From NCBI RefSeq assembly GCF_000259505.1, contig NZ_AJMM01000003.1, positions 27,477 through 91,476 on the forward strand: a DNA stretch of 64,000 nt, written 5' to 3'. The notes beneath the pieces were generated by a model, which ran no database searches, had not been told where the DNA came from, and was given only the letters and a program-made list of their open reading frames with translations. The stretch comes from Streptococcus sp. SK643 (GTDB taxonomy: Bacteria > Bacillota > Bacilli > Lactobacillales > Streptococcaceae). Position 1 is the stretch's first letter. The number at the start of each line of letters is the position of its first letter. The position numbers were made by a program, and so were the translations under genes. Shown here piece by piece: positions 9,069 through 19,100 of this stretch.

Positions 9069-10546
9069 CTATTTATACCTTTAATCTCTTGCTGGGATAT
9101 GAACCAAATGGGGTAGATGTGGCTCAGGCTTCTCGGGCAATTATGCTTCGTCAGTTGCAGGAGCCAGCACGATTTGTCTTTACGACCTGGCCTAGTCCTC
9201 AGAAGTTAGCCTATTATCTCTCACTTGGCCACAAGGATGAAGAACTCTTATACGCCTATCTCAGCTTTACAGATCAAGAAATCAGTGTTCCTTCTGTCAC
9301 AGTCGAGGCTCTACAAACGGACTTTCAGCTAACGCGACTAGACTTGGTGAAAAAGACGGAGACTGAGGCCCATTACCAGATTTCTAATGATCAATTACTG
9401 GTCTTTACTTTAGATCCTTATCATCAAGGCTGTGTCCGCTATGTTGATTATCTAGTGAGAGGTTCTATGGTTAAACGGGAGTGGTATGGAGCTAAAAAAA
9501 TAGTTACAGAATACTTTGTAGGTGGGATCATCGTTCGACGAACCTATCACCATCAAAATGGTAGAGTAGCTTTTCAGGAAATCAAGCAGGGACAAGACTG
9601 GTTTTATCAATTGGGAAGGGAAATTTTATTGACTCAAACTCAAGTGTTGGAACGTTTTCTTGCTCGACTTGATTTAGGGAAAGAGGATATTCTCTTGCTT
9701 GATCGAGCATCCTTAATGGACTTTTCCCGCCCCATTCTTGAGCAAAAGACTTCTGCTCACTTAGGGTTTGTCTTTCACTCGGAGCATGAATTTTTGAATG
9801 GTTCTCTTAATTATGAGTACTATTATGTATTTAAATATATGCAACGCTTTGACTTCCTGCTAACAGCAACAGAACTTCAAAAAGAGGTCTTATTAGAAAC
9901 CTTTAAAAAGCAAGGTATAGATGTACTTCCTATTTATGTACTTCCTGTCGGACATTTGGATCAGTTACAGCAACCATCGTCCCCTCGCCAACCTCTGAGC
10001 TTGATGACAGCATCTCGCCTGGATCCTCGTAAAAGAATTGATTTAGCCATTCGGGCGGTTGCTTTGGCCCATCAAAGGGTGCCCACTTTGCAATTTCATA
10101 TCTTTGGTAAAGGAGGAGAGGAGCCTACTTTGCGCCAGCTTATCCAAGATCTTCATGCGGATGATTATATCTTACTTCGAGGACATGCAGATTTAGAGTC
10201 TATTTATCCCCAGTATCAAGTTTATATCACGACTTCCCAGTGGGAAACCTTTGGTTTAACCCTGATGGAAGCCATTGGTTCGGGTTTGGTCTTACTTGGT
10301 TTTGATGCTCGCTATGGTAATCCAACCTTCATTCAGGATGGAAAAAATGGTTATCTAGTCCCATGTGGTTTGGATAGAAATGAAGAAGAATTGGTTGCTG
10401 ACATGGCAGAGAAGCTCGTTTTTATCTTAGAAAATGACTTGAAGTCTATGCACCAGGCTTCTTATGATCTCGCAAGGAACTATTTGAGAGAAAGGATTGT
10501 TCAAGCTTGGCGTCAAGTGCTCGACGAACTGAGGGAGAACCTTTAA
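9065..10546 (+). CDS. gtfA: GtfA-like O-GlcNAc transferase (GT4), apparently intact
   Basis: Family 4, GT-B-fold glycosyltransferase of 493 residues, about the normal GtfA length. Known GtfA enzymes add GlcNAc to Ser/Thr of serine-rich-repeat proteins in a complex with GtfB. The start is the ATG at 9065 overlapping the gtfB stop (ATGA), giving MTIYTFNLLLGYEPNGVDVA, the usual GtfA beginning. The catalytic C-terminal half shows MTASRLDPRKRIDLAI, HIFGKGGEEPTL and the EX7E motif in WETFGLTLMEAIGSG. No serine-rich substrate, SecA2 or SecY2 gene is visible here. With gtfB broken, activity is doubtful unless another GtfB exists. Confidence 0.82.
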   Translation: MTIYTFNLLLGYEPNGVDVAQASRAIMLRQLQEPARFVFTTWPSPQKLAYYLSLGHKDEELLYAYLSFTDQEISVPSVTVEALQTDFQLTRLDLVKKTETEAHYQISNDQLLVFTLDPYHQGCVRYVDYLVRGSMVKREWYGAKKIVTEYFVGGIIVRRTYHHQNGRVAFQEIKQGQDWFYQLGREILLTQTQVLERFLARLDLGKEDILLLDRASLMDFSRPILEQKTSAHLGFVFHSEHEFLNGSLNYEYYYVFKYMQRFDFLLTATELQKEVLLETFKKQGIDVLPIYVLPVGHLDQLQQPSSPRQPLSLMTASRLDPRKRIDLAIRAVALAHQRVPTLQFHIFGKGGEEPTLRQLIQDLHADDYILLRGHADLESIYPQYQVYITTSQWETFGLTLMEAIGSGLVLLGFDARYGNPTFIQDGKNGYLVPCGLDRNEEELVADMAEKLVFILENDLKSMHQASYDLARNYLRERIVQAWRQVLDELRENL

Positions 10547-10596
10547 AGCCCTGAATACTAAGTGAATGAGTCTGATTTCTGCAGGGTGAAAAACTC

Positions 10597-10632
10597 GGCT
10601 CTTTGTCAACTGTAGTGGGTTGAAGAAAAGCT
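10597..10632 (+). repeat. IS1167-type terminal sequence, right copy
   Basis: Second copy of the 36-base sequence at 6985-7020 (34/36 identical, direct orientation). It adjoins the C-terminal end of the transposase remnant, as expected of an ISL3-family terminal repeat. The two copies bracket the decayed gtf island. Confidence 0.7.
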
Positions 10633-11188
10633 AAGATCTAGAAAGGATAAATTTCGTCCTTTCTTTTTTGATGTTCAGAGCGATAAAAATCCGTTTTTTG
10701 AAGTTTTCAAAGTTCCTGAAACCAAATGTATTTCGTTTGATAAGTTTGATGAGATTATTGGTTACTTCCAGTTTGGCGTTGGAATAGTGTAACTGAAGGG
10801 AATTAAGGATTTTCTCTTTGTCCTTAAGAGAGGTTTTAAAGATAGTCTGAAAGAAAAGATGAACCTTCTTTAGATTGTCCTCGATGAGTCCGAAAAATTT
10901 GTCAGACTCTTTATTCTGAAAGTGGAAAAGCAAGAGCTGATAGCACTTGAATCAACGCTTTTTAAGAAGAATTCTAGTAGGCATACCAGTCGTTTCGAGG
11001 TAAGGGACCTTAGATGGTTTTTGAAAATCATATTTCTTCATTTGGCTTCCGCAATCAGGGCAAGATGGAGCCTCATAATCCAGTTTAGCGATGATTTCCT
11101 TGTGGGTATCCTTATTAACAACATCCACAAATTGGATATTAGGGTCTTTAATATCGAGTAGTTGTGTAATAAAATGTAATGGTTCCAT
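10631..11188 (-). pseudogene. IS1167-like transposase, internally deleted
   Basis: Reading the minus strand, the N-terminal piece (11188-10952) begins MEPLHFITQLLDIKDPN and holds the zinc-finger-like SCPDCGSQMKKYDF typical of ISL3 transposases. The C-terminal piece (about 10933-10631) includes NAKLEVTNNLIKLIKRNTFG and FRNFENFKKRIFIA, the conserved end of the DDE domain. The two are in different frames, and the central part with most catalytic residues is gone. The pieces total about 180 residues against roughly 420 for a full protein. Non-functional. Confidence 0.8.
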
Positions 11189-11250
11189 ATGAATCTTTCT
11201 AATGCGTTGTTTTGTCGCTTTTCATGATAGGTCATATGGGACTTTTTTCT

Positions 11251-11512
11251 ACACAAAAATAGGCTTCATAATATACAGATAGGATTTACTCACTACAAAT
11301 CGTATAGAGCCATAATAAGCACCCTGATGTATATTATCAACCAATGACTCTTGATATGACAAAAATGATTGTTGAGTATATATAGGAGTTCCAAGGCACT
11401 TGCTTTGGAATTTTTTCTTTGGTTCAAGCGACCGTTTAGGAACAGATTTAGTCTTTCTAGGGACAGGAGAAATCTGAGGAGAAATAGGGGATATAATGAA
11501 ATTAGAAAAATC
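11251..11512. other. Gene-free stretch upstream of comAB
   Basis: No convincing gene. A 117-codon open frame on the minus strand (11602-11249) crosses into the BOX repeat, lacks a ribosome binding site and resembles nothing I know. The stretch holds a possible ComE site and a short inverted repeat (ttccaa and ttggaa near 11389-11411) followed by T residues. The comAB promoter is expected here. Confidence 0.4.
11347..11376 (+). promoter_or_regulatory. Possible ComE-box-like direct repeat upstream of comAB
   Basis: actcttgat (11347-11355) and attgttgag (11368-11376) are imperfect direct repeats offset by 21 bases, the spacing of known ComE sites (two 9-bp half-sites, 12 bases between). The second half matches the remembered consensus at 7 of 9 positions; the first matches poorly. 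The position ahead of the comAB BOX is plausible. Weak evidence. Confidence 0.35.
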
Positions 11513-11711
11513 ATAGTCTTCGAAAATCTCTTCAAACCACGTCAACGTCGCCTTGCCGTAGATATATGATACTGACTCTGTCAGTTCTATCCACGACCTC
11601 AAAACAGTGTTTTGAGCTGACTTCGTCAGCCTTATCTACAACCTCAAAGCAGTGCTTTGAGCAACCTGCGGCTAGCTTCCTAGTTTGCTCTTTGATTTTC
11701 ATTGAGTATTA
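11513..11711 (+). repeat. BOX element, boxA-(boxB)2-boxC
   Basis: BoxA starts near 11513 and contains the complement of the BOX-PCR primer sequence (cgtcgccttgccgtag). Two boxB copies carry the internal palindromes around cagtgttttgag and cagtgctttgag. BoxC ends ttcattgagtatta at 11711. It lies directly before comA, where pneumococcal strains are known to carry BOX elements that modulate comAB expression. It forms a stable stem-loop in the leader RNA. Confidence 0.92.
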
Positions 11712-11728
11712 GGAAAAAGGAGATGAAG

Positions 11729-13882
11729 ATGAAATTTGGGAAACGTCACTATCGTCCGCAGGTGGATCAGATGGACTGCGGTGTAGCTTCATTAGCCATG
11801 GTTTTTGGCTACTATGGTAGCTATTATTCTTTGGCTCACTTACGAGAATTGGCAAAGACGACCATGGATGGGACGACGGCTTTGGGCTTGGTCAAGGTGG
11901 CAGAGGCAATTGGCTTTGAGACGCGAGCAATTAAGGCGGATATGACGCTATTTGACTTGCCAGATTTGACCTTTCCTTTTGTTGCCCATGTGCTTAAGGA
12001 GGGGAAATTGCTCCACTACTATGTGGTGACTGGGCAGGATAAGGATAGCATTCATATTGCCGATCCAGATCCTGGGGTGAAATTGACCAAACTGCCACGT
12101 GAGCGTTTTGCGGAAGAATAGACAGGAGTGACTCTGTTTATGGCACCTAGTCCAGACTACAAGCCTCATAAGGATCAAAAGAATGGCTTGCTCTCTTTTA
12201 TCCCTATATTAGTGAAGCAACGTGGCTTGATTGCTAATATCGTTTTGGCGACACTCTTGGTAACCTTGATTAACATTATGGGTTCTTATTATCTGCAGTC
12301 TATCATTGATACCTATGTGCCAGATCAGATGCGTTCGACGCTGGGAATTATTTCTATTGGGCTGGTCATCGTCTATATCCTCCAGCAGATCTTGTCTTAT
12401 GCTCAGGAGTATCTCTTGCTTGTTCTGGGGCAACGGTTGTCAATTGACGTGATTTTGTCCTATATCAAGCATGTTTTTCACCTACCGATGTCCTTCTTTG
12501 CGACACGCAGGACAGGGGAAATCGTGTCTCGTTTTACAGATGCTAATAGTATCATCGATGCACTGGCTTCGACTATTCTTTCGATTTTCCTAGATGTATC
12601 AACGGTTGTCATTATTTCCCTTGTTTTATTTTCACAAAATACCAATCTCTTTTTCATGACTTTATTGGCGCTTCCTATCTATACAGTGATTATCTTTGCC
12701 TTTATGAAGCCGTTTGAAAAGATGAATCGGGATACCATGGAAGCAAATGCGGTTCTGTCTTCTTCTATCATTGAGGACATCAATGGTATTGAGACGATCA
12801 AGTCCTTGACTAGTGAAAGTCAGCGTTACCAAAAGATTGACAAGGAATTTGTAGATTATCTGAAAAAATCCTTTACCTATAGTCGGGCAGAGAGTCAGCA
12901 AAAGGCTCTGAAAAAAGTTGCCCATCTCTTGCTCAATGTCGTCATTCTCTGGATGGGGGCTGTTCTGGTCATGGATGGCAAGATGAGTTTAGGGCAGTTG
13001 ATTACCTATAATACCTTGCTTGTTTACTTTACCAATCCTTTGGAAAATATCATCAATCTGCAAACCAAGCTTCAGACAGCGCAGGTTGCCAATAACCGTC
13101 TGAATGAGGTTTATCTGGTAGCTTCTGAGTTTGAGGAGAAGAAAACGGTCGAGGATTTGAGCTTGATGAAGGGAGATATGGACTTCAAGCAGATTTCCTA
13201 CAAGTATGGCTATGGTCGAGACGTCTTATCTGATATCAATTTGACCATTCCTCAAGGTTCTAAGGTGGCTTTTGTGGGGATTTCAGGGTCAGGTAAGACG
13301 ACCTTGGCCAAGATGATGGTTAATTTTTACGACCCTAGTCAGGGAGAGATTAGTCTGGGTGGTGTCAATCTCAATCAGATTGATAAAAATGCTCTGCGCC
13401 AGTACATCAACTATCTGCCTCAACAGTCCTATGTATTTAACGGAACGATTTTGGACAATCTTCTTTTGGGAGCCAAGGAGGGGACGACTCAGGAAGATAT
13501 CTTACGAGCAGTTGAGTTGGCAGAGATTCGGGAGGATATCGAGCGCATGCCACTGAATTACCAGACAGAATTGACTTCGGATGGGGCAGGGATTTCAGGT
13601 GGTCAACGTCAGAGAATCGCTCTGGCGCGTGCTCTCTTGACAGATGCGCCGGTCTTGATTTTGGATGAGGCGACTAGCAGTTTGGATATTTTGACAGAGA
13701 AGCGGATTGTAGATAATCTTATGGCTTTAGACAAGACCTTGATTTTCATTGCTCACCGTTTGACCATTGCAGAGCGGACAGAGAAGGTTGTTGTCTTGGA
13801 TCAAGGAAAGATTGTCGAAGAAGGAAAGCATGCTGATTTGCTTGCACAGGGTGGCTTTTATGCCCATTTGGTCAATAGCTAG
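11729..13882 (+). pseudogene. comA: ComA competence-peptide exporter/protease, interrupted by an amber codon
   Basis: ComA is an ABC transporter with an N-terminal C39 peptidase that cleaves the double-glycine leader of the competence peptide ComC. The ATG at 11729 follows a strong ribosome binding site. The C39 part shows the catalytic Cys in QMDCGVASLAMVFGYYG (C17), His in LLHYYVV and Asp in ADPDPG. A TAG at 12119-12121 stops the frame after 130 codons, where known ComA has Trp (EEWTGVTLF). The same frame then continues unbroken through the membrane domain, Walker A GISGSGKTT, signature ISGGQRQR and Walker B VLILDEATSSLD to 13882. A GTG at 12128 could restart a 584-residue peptidase-less transporter. 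Confidence 0.88.
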
Positions 13883-13894
13883 AAAGGGAAGAGG

Positions 13895-15244
13895 ATGAAA
13901 CCAGAATTTTTAGAAAGTGCGGAGTTTTATAATCGTCGTTACCATAATTTTTCCAGTCGGGTGATTGTACCCATGTCCCTTCTGCTCGTGTTTTTACTTG
14001 GCTTTGCAACTTTTGCAGAGAAGGAGATGAGTTTGTCTACCAGAGCGACTGTTGAGCCTAGTCGTATTCTTGCAAGTATCCAGTCTACTAGCAATAATCG
14101 CATTCTTGTCAATCATTTGGAGGAAAATAAGCTGGTTAAGCAGGGGGATATTTTGGTTCAATACCAGGAAGGGGCAGAGGGTGTCCAAGCGGAGGCATAT
14201 GTTAGTCAGTTGGACATGCTTAAGGATCAAAAAAAGCAATTGGAGTATTTGCAGAAGAGTCTACAAGAAGGGGAAAACCAATTTCCAGAGGAGGATAAGT
14301 TTGGCTACCAAGCCACCTTTCGCGACTACCTTGGCCAAGCAGCTAGTCTTAGGGCTAGTACATCGCAACAAAATGAGACCATCGCATCCCAGAATGCAGC
14401 AGCTAGCCAAACCCAAGCCGAAATCGGCAACCTCATCAGCCAAACAGAGGCTAAAATTCGCGATTACCAAACAGCTAAATCAGCTATTGAAACAGGTGCT
14501 TCCTTGGCCAGTCAGAATCTAGCTTACTCTCTCTACCAGTCCTACAAGTCTCAGGGCGAGGAAAATCCGCAAGCTAAGTCTCAGGCAGTTGCGCAGGTTG
14601 AAGCACAGCTTTCTCAGTTAGAATCCAGTCTTGCTACTTACCGTGTCCAGTATGCAGGTTCGGGTACCCAGCAAGCCTACGCGTCAGGCTTAAGCAGTCA
14701 ATTGGAGTCCCTAAAATCACAACACTTGGCAAAGGTTGGTCAGGAATTGACACTTCTAGACCAGAAAATCTTGGAGGCAGAGTCAGGTAAGAAGGTACAG
14801 GGAAATCTTTTAGACAAGGGGAAAATTACGGCTAGTGAAGATGGGGTGCTTCATCTTAATCCTGAGACCAGTGATTCTACCATGGTTGCAGAGGGGACCC
14901 TGCTAGCCCAACTCTATCCGTCCTTGGAAAAAGAAGGGAAAGCCAAACTTACAGCTTATCTAAGTTCAAAAGATGTAGCAAGAATCAAGGTCGGTGATTC
15001 TGTTCGCTATACTACGACTCATGATGCCAAGAATCAACTTTTCTTGGATTCTACGATTACCAGCATAGATGCGACAGCTACCAAGACTGAAAGAGGGAAT
15101 TTCTTTAAAATCGAGGCGGAAACCGATCTGACTGCTGAGCAGGCTGAAAAACTTCGGTACGGGGTGGAAGGTCGCCTACAGATGATTACGGGCAAGAAAA
15201 GTTACCTACGTTATTATTTGGATCAATTTTTGAACAAAGAGTAA
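13895..15244 (+). CDS. comB: ComB, accessory protein of the competence-peptide exporter
   Basis: HlyD/membrane-fusion-like partner of ComA, 449 residues, the usual length. It has a single N-terminal membrane span ([20 protein letters not shown], near residues 28-47), a lipoyl-like half ([18 protein letters not shown]), a long Gln/Ala-rich coiled-coil hairpin (about residues 110-300) and the return lipoyl half with [16 protein letters not shown]. It starts 12 bases after comA behind aaagggaagagg. The gene itself is intact, so the exporter defect is confined to comA. Confidence 0.95.
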   Translation: MKPEFLESAEFYNRRYHNFSSRVIVPMSLLLVFLLGFATFAEKEMSLSTRATVEPSRILASIQSTSNNRILVNHLEENKLVKQGDILVQYQEGAEGVQAEAYVSQLDMLKDQKKQLEYLQKSLQEGENQFPEEDKFGYQATFRDYLGQAASLRASTSQQNETIASQNAAASQTQAEIGNLISQTEAKIRDYQTAKSAIETGASLASQNLAYSLYQSYKSQGEENPQAKSQAVAQVEAQLSQLESSLATYRVQYAGSGTQQAYASGLSSQLESLKSQHLAKVGQELTLLDQKILEAESGKKVQGNLLDKGKITASEDGVLHLNPETSDSTMVAEGTLLAQLYPSLEKEGKAKLTAYLSSKDVARIKVGDSVRYTTTHDAKNQLFLDSTITSIDATATKTERGNFFKIEAETDLTAEQAEKLRYGVEGRLQMITGKKSYLRYYLDQFLNKE

Positions 15245-15275
15245 TGTTCGTGTTTTTTTAGAGTTAAATGATTTT

Positions 15276-15310
15276 AAAACTGTGAGAAAGGTTCTTCTTG
15301 CAGTTTTTTC
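15276..15310 (+). terminator. Terminator after comB
   Basis: Hairpin aaaactg...cagtttt (15276-15282 with 15301-15307), with a partly paired inner helix and a T run. Confidence 0.65.
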
Positions 15311-15337
15311 TTTATGATTTTTGAAGTAAATCTGTTA

Positions 15338-15383
15338 TTTATTCGGTTAAATTCTTGTAGTTTTATGTTTTTTGTGGTAAAAT
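15338..15383 (+). promoter_or_regulatory. purC promoter with a possible PurR box
   Basis: An extended -10 TGGTAAAAT (15375-15383) lies 33 bases before the purC start codon. Upstream, on the minus strand, taaccgaataaa (within 15338-15350) resembles the lactococcal PurBox (AWWWCCGAACWWT) at about 10 of 13 positions. This suggests purine control; the box call is tentative. Confidence 0.5.
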
Positions 15384-15415
15384 GTGCTCAAGTAATACGA
15401 AAGGCGAACTTTAAA

Positions 15416-16123
15416 ATGTCAAAACAATTGATCTATTCGGGAAAAGCTAAAGATATCTATACAACTGAGGATGAAAATCTTATTATTTCAACTTACAAGG
15501 ACCAAGCGACTGCTTTCAATGGTGTCAAGAAGGAGCAGATTGCAGGTAAGGGAGTCTTGAATAATCAGATTTCATCTTTTATTTTTGAAAAATTAAATGC
15601 GGCTGGTGTGGCGACTCACTTTGTGGAGAAACTTTCGGACACGGAACAACTCAATAAAAAGGTTGAGATTATTCCTCTAGAAGTCGTGCTTCGTAATTAC
15701 ACGGCTGGTTCCTTTTCAAAACGTTTTGGCGTAGACGAAGGTATCGCATTTGAGACTCCGATTGTTGAGTTTTACTACAAAAATGATGATTTGGATGATC
15801 CATTTATCAATGACGAGCATGTGAAATTCCTTAAAATTGCGGATGACCAGCAGATTGCTTACTTGAAGGAAGAAACGCGTCGTATCAATGAACTTTTGAA
15901 AGGCTGGTTTGCTGAGATTGGCCTCAAGTTGATTGACTTTAAGCTAGAGTTCGGTTTTGACAAGGATGGCAAGATTATCTTAGCAGATGAATTTTCACCA
16001 GATAACTGCCGTTTGTGGGATGCGGATGGCAACCACATGGACAAGGATGTTTTCCGTAGAGGTCTAGGTGAATTAACAGATGTTTATGGGATTGTTTGGG
16101 AAAAGTTGCAGGGGTTGAAATAA
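15416..16123 (+). CDS. purC: SAICAR synthetase
   Basis: Phosphoribosylaminoimidazole-succinocarboxamide synthase, which joins CAIR and aspartate using ATP. The protein has 235 residues. It shows the family beginning [36 protein letters not shown] and [12 protein letters not shown]. An in-frame TTG-type extension reaches upstream to 15314 but would run through the promoter, so the ATG at 15416 is taken. First gene of the purC-L-F-M-N-H cluster. Confidence 0.96.
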   Translation: MSKQLIYSGKAKDIYTTEDENLIISTYKDQATAFNGVKKEQIAGKGVLNNQISSFIFEKLNAAGVATHFVEKLSDTEQLNKKVEIIPLEVVLRNYTAGSFSKRFGVDEGIAFETPIVEFYYKNDDLDDPFINDEHVKFLKIADDQQIAYLKEETRRINELLKGWFAEIGLKLIDFKLEFGFDKDGKIILADEFSPDNCRLWDADGNHMDKDVFRRGLGELTDVYGIVWEKLQGLK

Positions 16124-16190
16124 TCTGTGTACAAGACTCTTAACGTCGTTTGGAAACATTGCAAGAGCTGAAATAAAGGAATAAGAATTG

Positions 16191-19100
16191 ATGGATAAAC
16201 GTATTTTTGTTGAAAAAAAGGCTGATTTTCAGGTCAAGTCAGAGAGTTTGGTTAGAGAACTTCAGCATAACTTGGGGCTTTCAAGTTTGAAAAGTATTCG
16301 CATCGTGCAAGTTTATGATGTATTTGACTTGGCAGAGGACCTGTTTGCACCTGCAGAGAAACACATTTTCTCTGAGCAGGTGACAGACCATGTTTTGGAA
16401 GAAGCGGCTGTGCAGGCGGATCTTGCTAACTATGCTTTCTTTGCTATTGAAAGCCTACCTGGTCAGTTTGACCAGCGTGCAGCTTCTTCACAGGAAGCTT
16501 TGCTTTTGCTGGGAAGTTCGAGTGATGTGACGGTCAATACAGCCCAACTTTACTTGGTGAATAAAGATATCGATGTGACGGAATTAGAAGCGGTCAAGAA
16601 CTACTTGCTCAATCCAGTTGATTCTCGTTTTAAGGACATCACGACCGGGATTGCCAAGCAAGAGTTTGCAGAATCGGATAAGACCATTCCCAAATTGACT
16701 TTCTTTGAAGGTTATGGGGCTAGCGACTTTGCCACCTACAAGGGAGAGCAAGGTTTAGCTATGGAAGTGGATGATTTGCTCTTTATCCAAGACTACTTCA
16801 AGTCAATCGGGCGCGTGCCAACTGAAACGGAACTTAAGGTTTTGGACACTTATTGGTCTGACCACTGCCGTCACACGACTTTTGAGACAGAGTTGAAACA
16901 TATCGACTTTTCAGCTTCTAAATTCCAAAAGCAATTGCAGTCAACATATGACAAGTACATTTCCATGCGTGATGAGTTGGGACGTACGGAAAAACCGCAA
17001 ACCTTGATGGATATGGCGACTATTTTCGGTCGTTATGAGCGTGCTAATGGACGTTTGGATGATATGGAAGTGTCAGACGAAATCAATGCTTGCTCAGTTG
17101 AAATCGAAGTGGATGTTGATGGTGTGAAAGAACCATGGCTCCTCATGTTCAAAAATGAAACCCACAACCACCCGACAGAAATTGAGCCATTTGGTGGTGC
17201 TGCTACCTGTATTGGTGGAGCCATTCGTGACCCATTATCAGGTCGTTCTTATGTTTACCAAGCCATGCGTATCTCAGGTGCGGGTGATATTACAGCACCG
17301 ATTTCGGAAACTCGTGCTGGTAAGCTGCCCCAACAAGTCATTTCTAAAACAGCTGCTCATGGGTATTCTTCATATGGTAACCAGATTGGGCTTGCAACAA
17401 CCTACGTTCGTGAATACTTCCACCCAGGCTTTGTAGCTAAACGCATGGAGCTTGGTGCCGTTGTCGGTGCAGCTCCTAAGGGCAATGTTGTCCGTGAAAA
17501 ACCGGAAGCGGGTGATGTCATTATCCTCCTTGGAGGTAAGACTGGACGTGATGGTGTCGGTGGTGCGACAGGTTCTTCTAAGGTTCAAACGGTTGAGTCT
17601 GTGGAGACTGCTGGAGCTGAAGTTCAAAAAGGAAATGCCATCGAGGAACGCAAGATTCAGCGCCTCTTCCGTAATGGTGAGGTGACGCGTCTCATCAAGA
17701 AATCTAATGACTTTGGGGCAGGCGGTGTCTGTGTAGCTATCGGTGAATTGGCAGACGGTCTTGAAATCGACCTCAACAAGGTACCTCTTAAATACCAAGG
17801 CTTGAATGGTACCGAAATTGCCATCTCTGAATCTCAAGAACGGATGGCTGTTGTGGTGCGTCCTGAAGATGTAGATACCTTTGTTGTTGAATGTAACAAA
17901 GAAAATATTAATGCTGTTGTTGTTGCGACAGTAACTGAAAAACCAAATTTAGTCATGCACTGGAATGGTGAAACCATTGTCGACTTGGAACGTCGTTTCC
18001 TTGATACAAACGGTGTGCGTGTGGTCGTCGATGCTAAGGTTGTGGACAAGGATGTCAAGCTTCCAGAAGAGCGTACAACAAGCGTAGAAACACTGGAAGT
18101 TGATACACTTACGGTTCTGTCTGACCTCAATCATGCGAGTCAAAAAGGTTTGCAGACTATCTTTGACTGCTCTGTTGGTCGTTCTACGGTTAATCACCCA
18201 CTTGGTGGTCGCTACCAATTGACGCCAACTGAGGCTTCTGTGCAGAAATTGCCAGTTCAACATGGTGTGACCCATACGGCGTCAGTCATGGCCCAAGGTT
18301 TCAACCCTTATGTGGCAGAATGGTCTCCATATCACGGTGCTGCTTATGCAGTTGTCGAAGCAACTGCTCGTTTGGTTGCTACGGGCGCCAACTGGTCTAA
18401 GGCTCGTTTCTCTTACCAAGAGTACTTCGAGCGCATGGACAAACAAGCTGAGCGTTTTGGTCAGCCAGTAGCTGCTCTCCTAGGCTCTATCGAAGCTCAG
18501 ATTCAGCTTGGTCTACCATCTATCGGTGGTAAGGACTCCATGTCTGGTACTTTTGAAGAATTGACCGTACCGCCAACCTTGGTTGCCTTTGGGGTAACGA
18601 CGGCAGATAGCCGTAAGGTGCTTTCTCCTGAGTTCAAAACTGCTGGGGAAAACATCTACTACATCCCAGGACAAGCCCTCTCAGCAGAGATTGATTTTGA
18701 CTTGATTAAGTCTAACTTTGCTCAGTTTGAAGCTATTCAAAAGGCTCACAAAGTAACATCTGCATCGGCTGTCAAATACGGCGGTGTGGTTGAAAGTTTG
18801 GCTCTTGCTACCTTTGGAAATCATATCGGTGCAGAGGTAACCTTGCCTGAACTCGAGACAGCTTTGACAGCTCAATTGGGCGGATTTGTCTTCACCTCTC
18901 CTGAAGAAATCGCTGGAGTAGAGAAGATCGGTCAAACGAACGCAGACTTTGCATTGACTGTCAACGGTGTGAAGCTAGATGGATACAAGCTTGACAGTGC
19001 CTTCCAAGGGAAACTAGAAGAAGTTTACCCGACAGAATTTGTCCAAGCGAAAGAGCTGGAAGAAGTTCCAGCTATCGCTTCTGAGACAGTCATTAAAGCC

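Larger units (their letters stand above)
10597..11250 (-). mobile_element. ISL3-family (IS1167-like) insertion sequence remnant
   Basis: The element keeps one recognisable end (10597-10632), a hairpin with a T run just inside it (gaaagga and tcctttc around 10641-10662) and two pieces of transposase on the minus strand. A complete element of this type is roughly 1.4 kb, so more than half is missing. The outer right boundary is not clear and is set near the last sequence that looks IS-derived. Confidence 0.7.

Noticed and set aside
11249..11602. A 117-codon minus-strand frame upstream of comA
   Set aside because: It runs into the BOX repeat, has no ribosome binding site and resembles no known protein; treated as chance coding in non-coding DNA.
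8847..12121. Reassignment or programmed readthrough of TAG in this organism
   Set aside because: Only two genes show internal TAG, one is in a decaying island, and no readthrough context or suppressor tRNA is visible; independent nonsense mutations are simpler.
12128..13882. A separate ABC transporter gene starting at GTG 12128
   Set aside because: It is in the same frame as the upstream 130 codons and completes ComA exactly across a single TAG, so it is annotated as part of an interrupted comA, with restart noted as a possibility.
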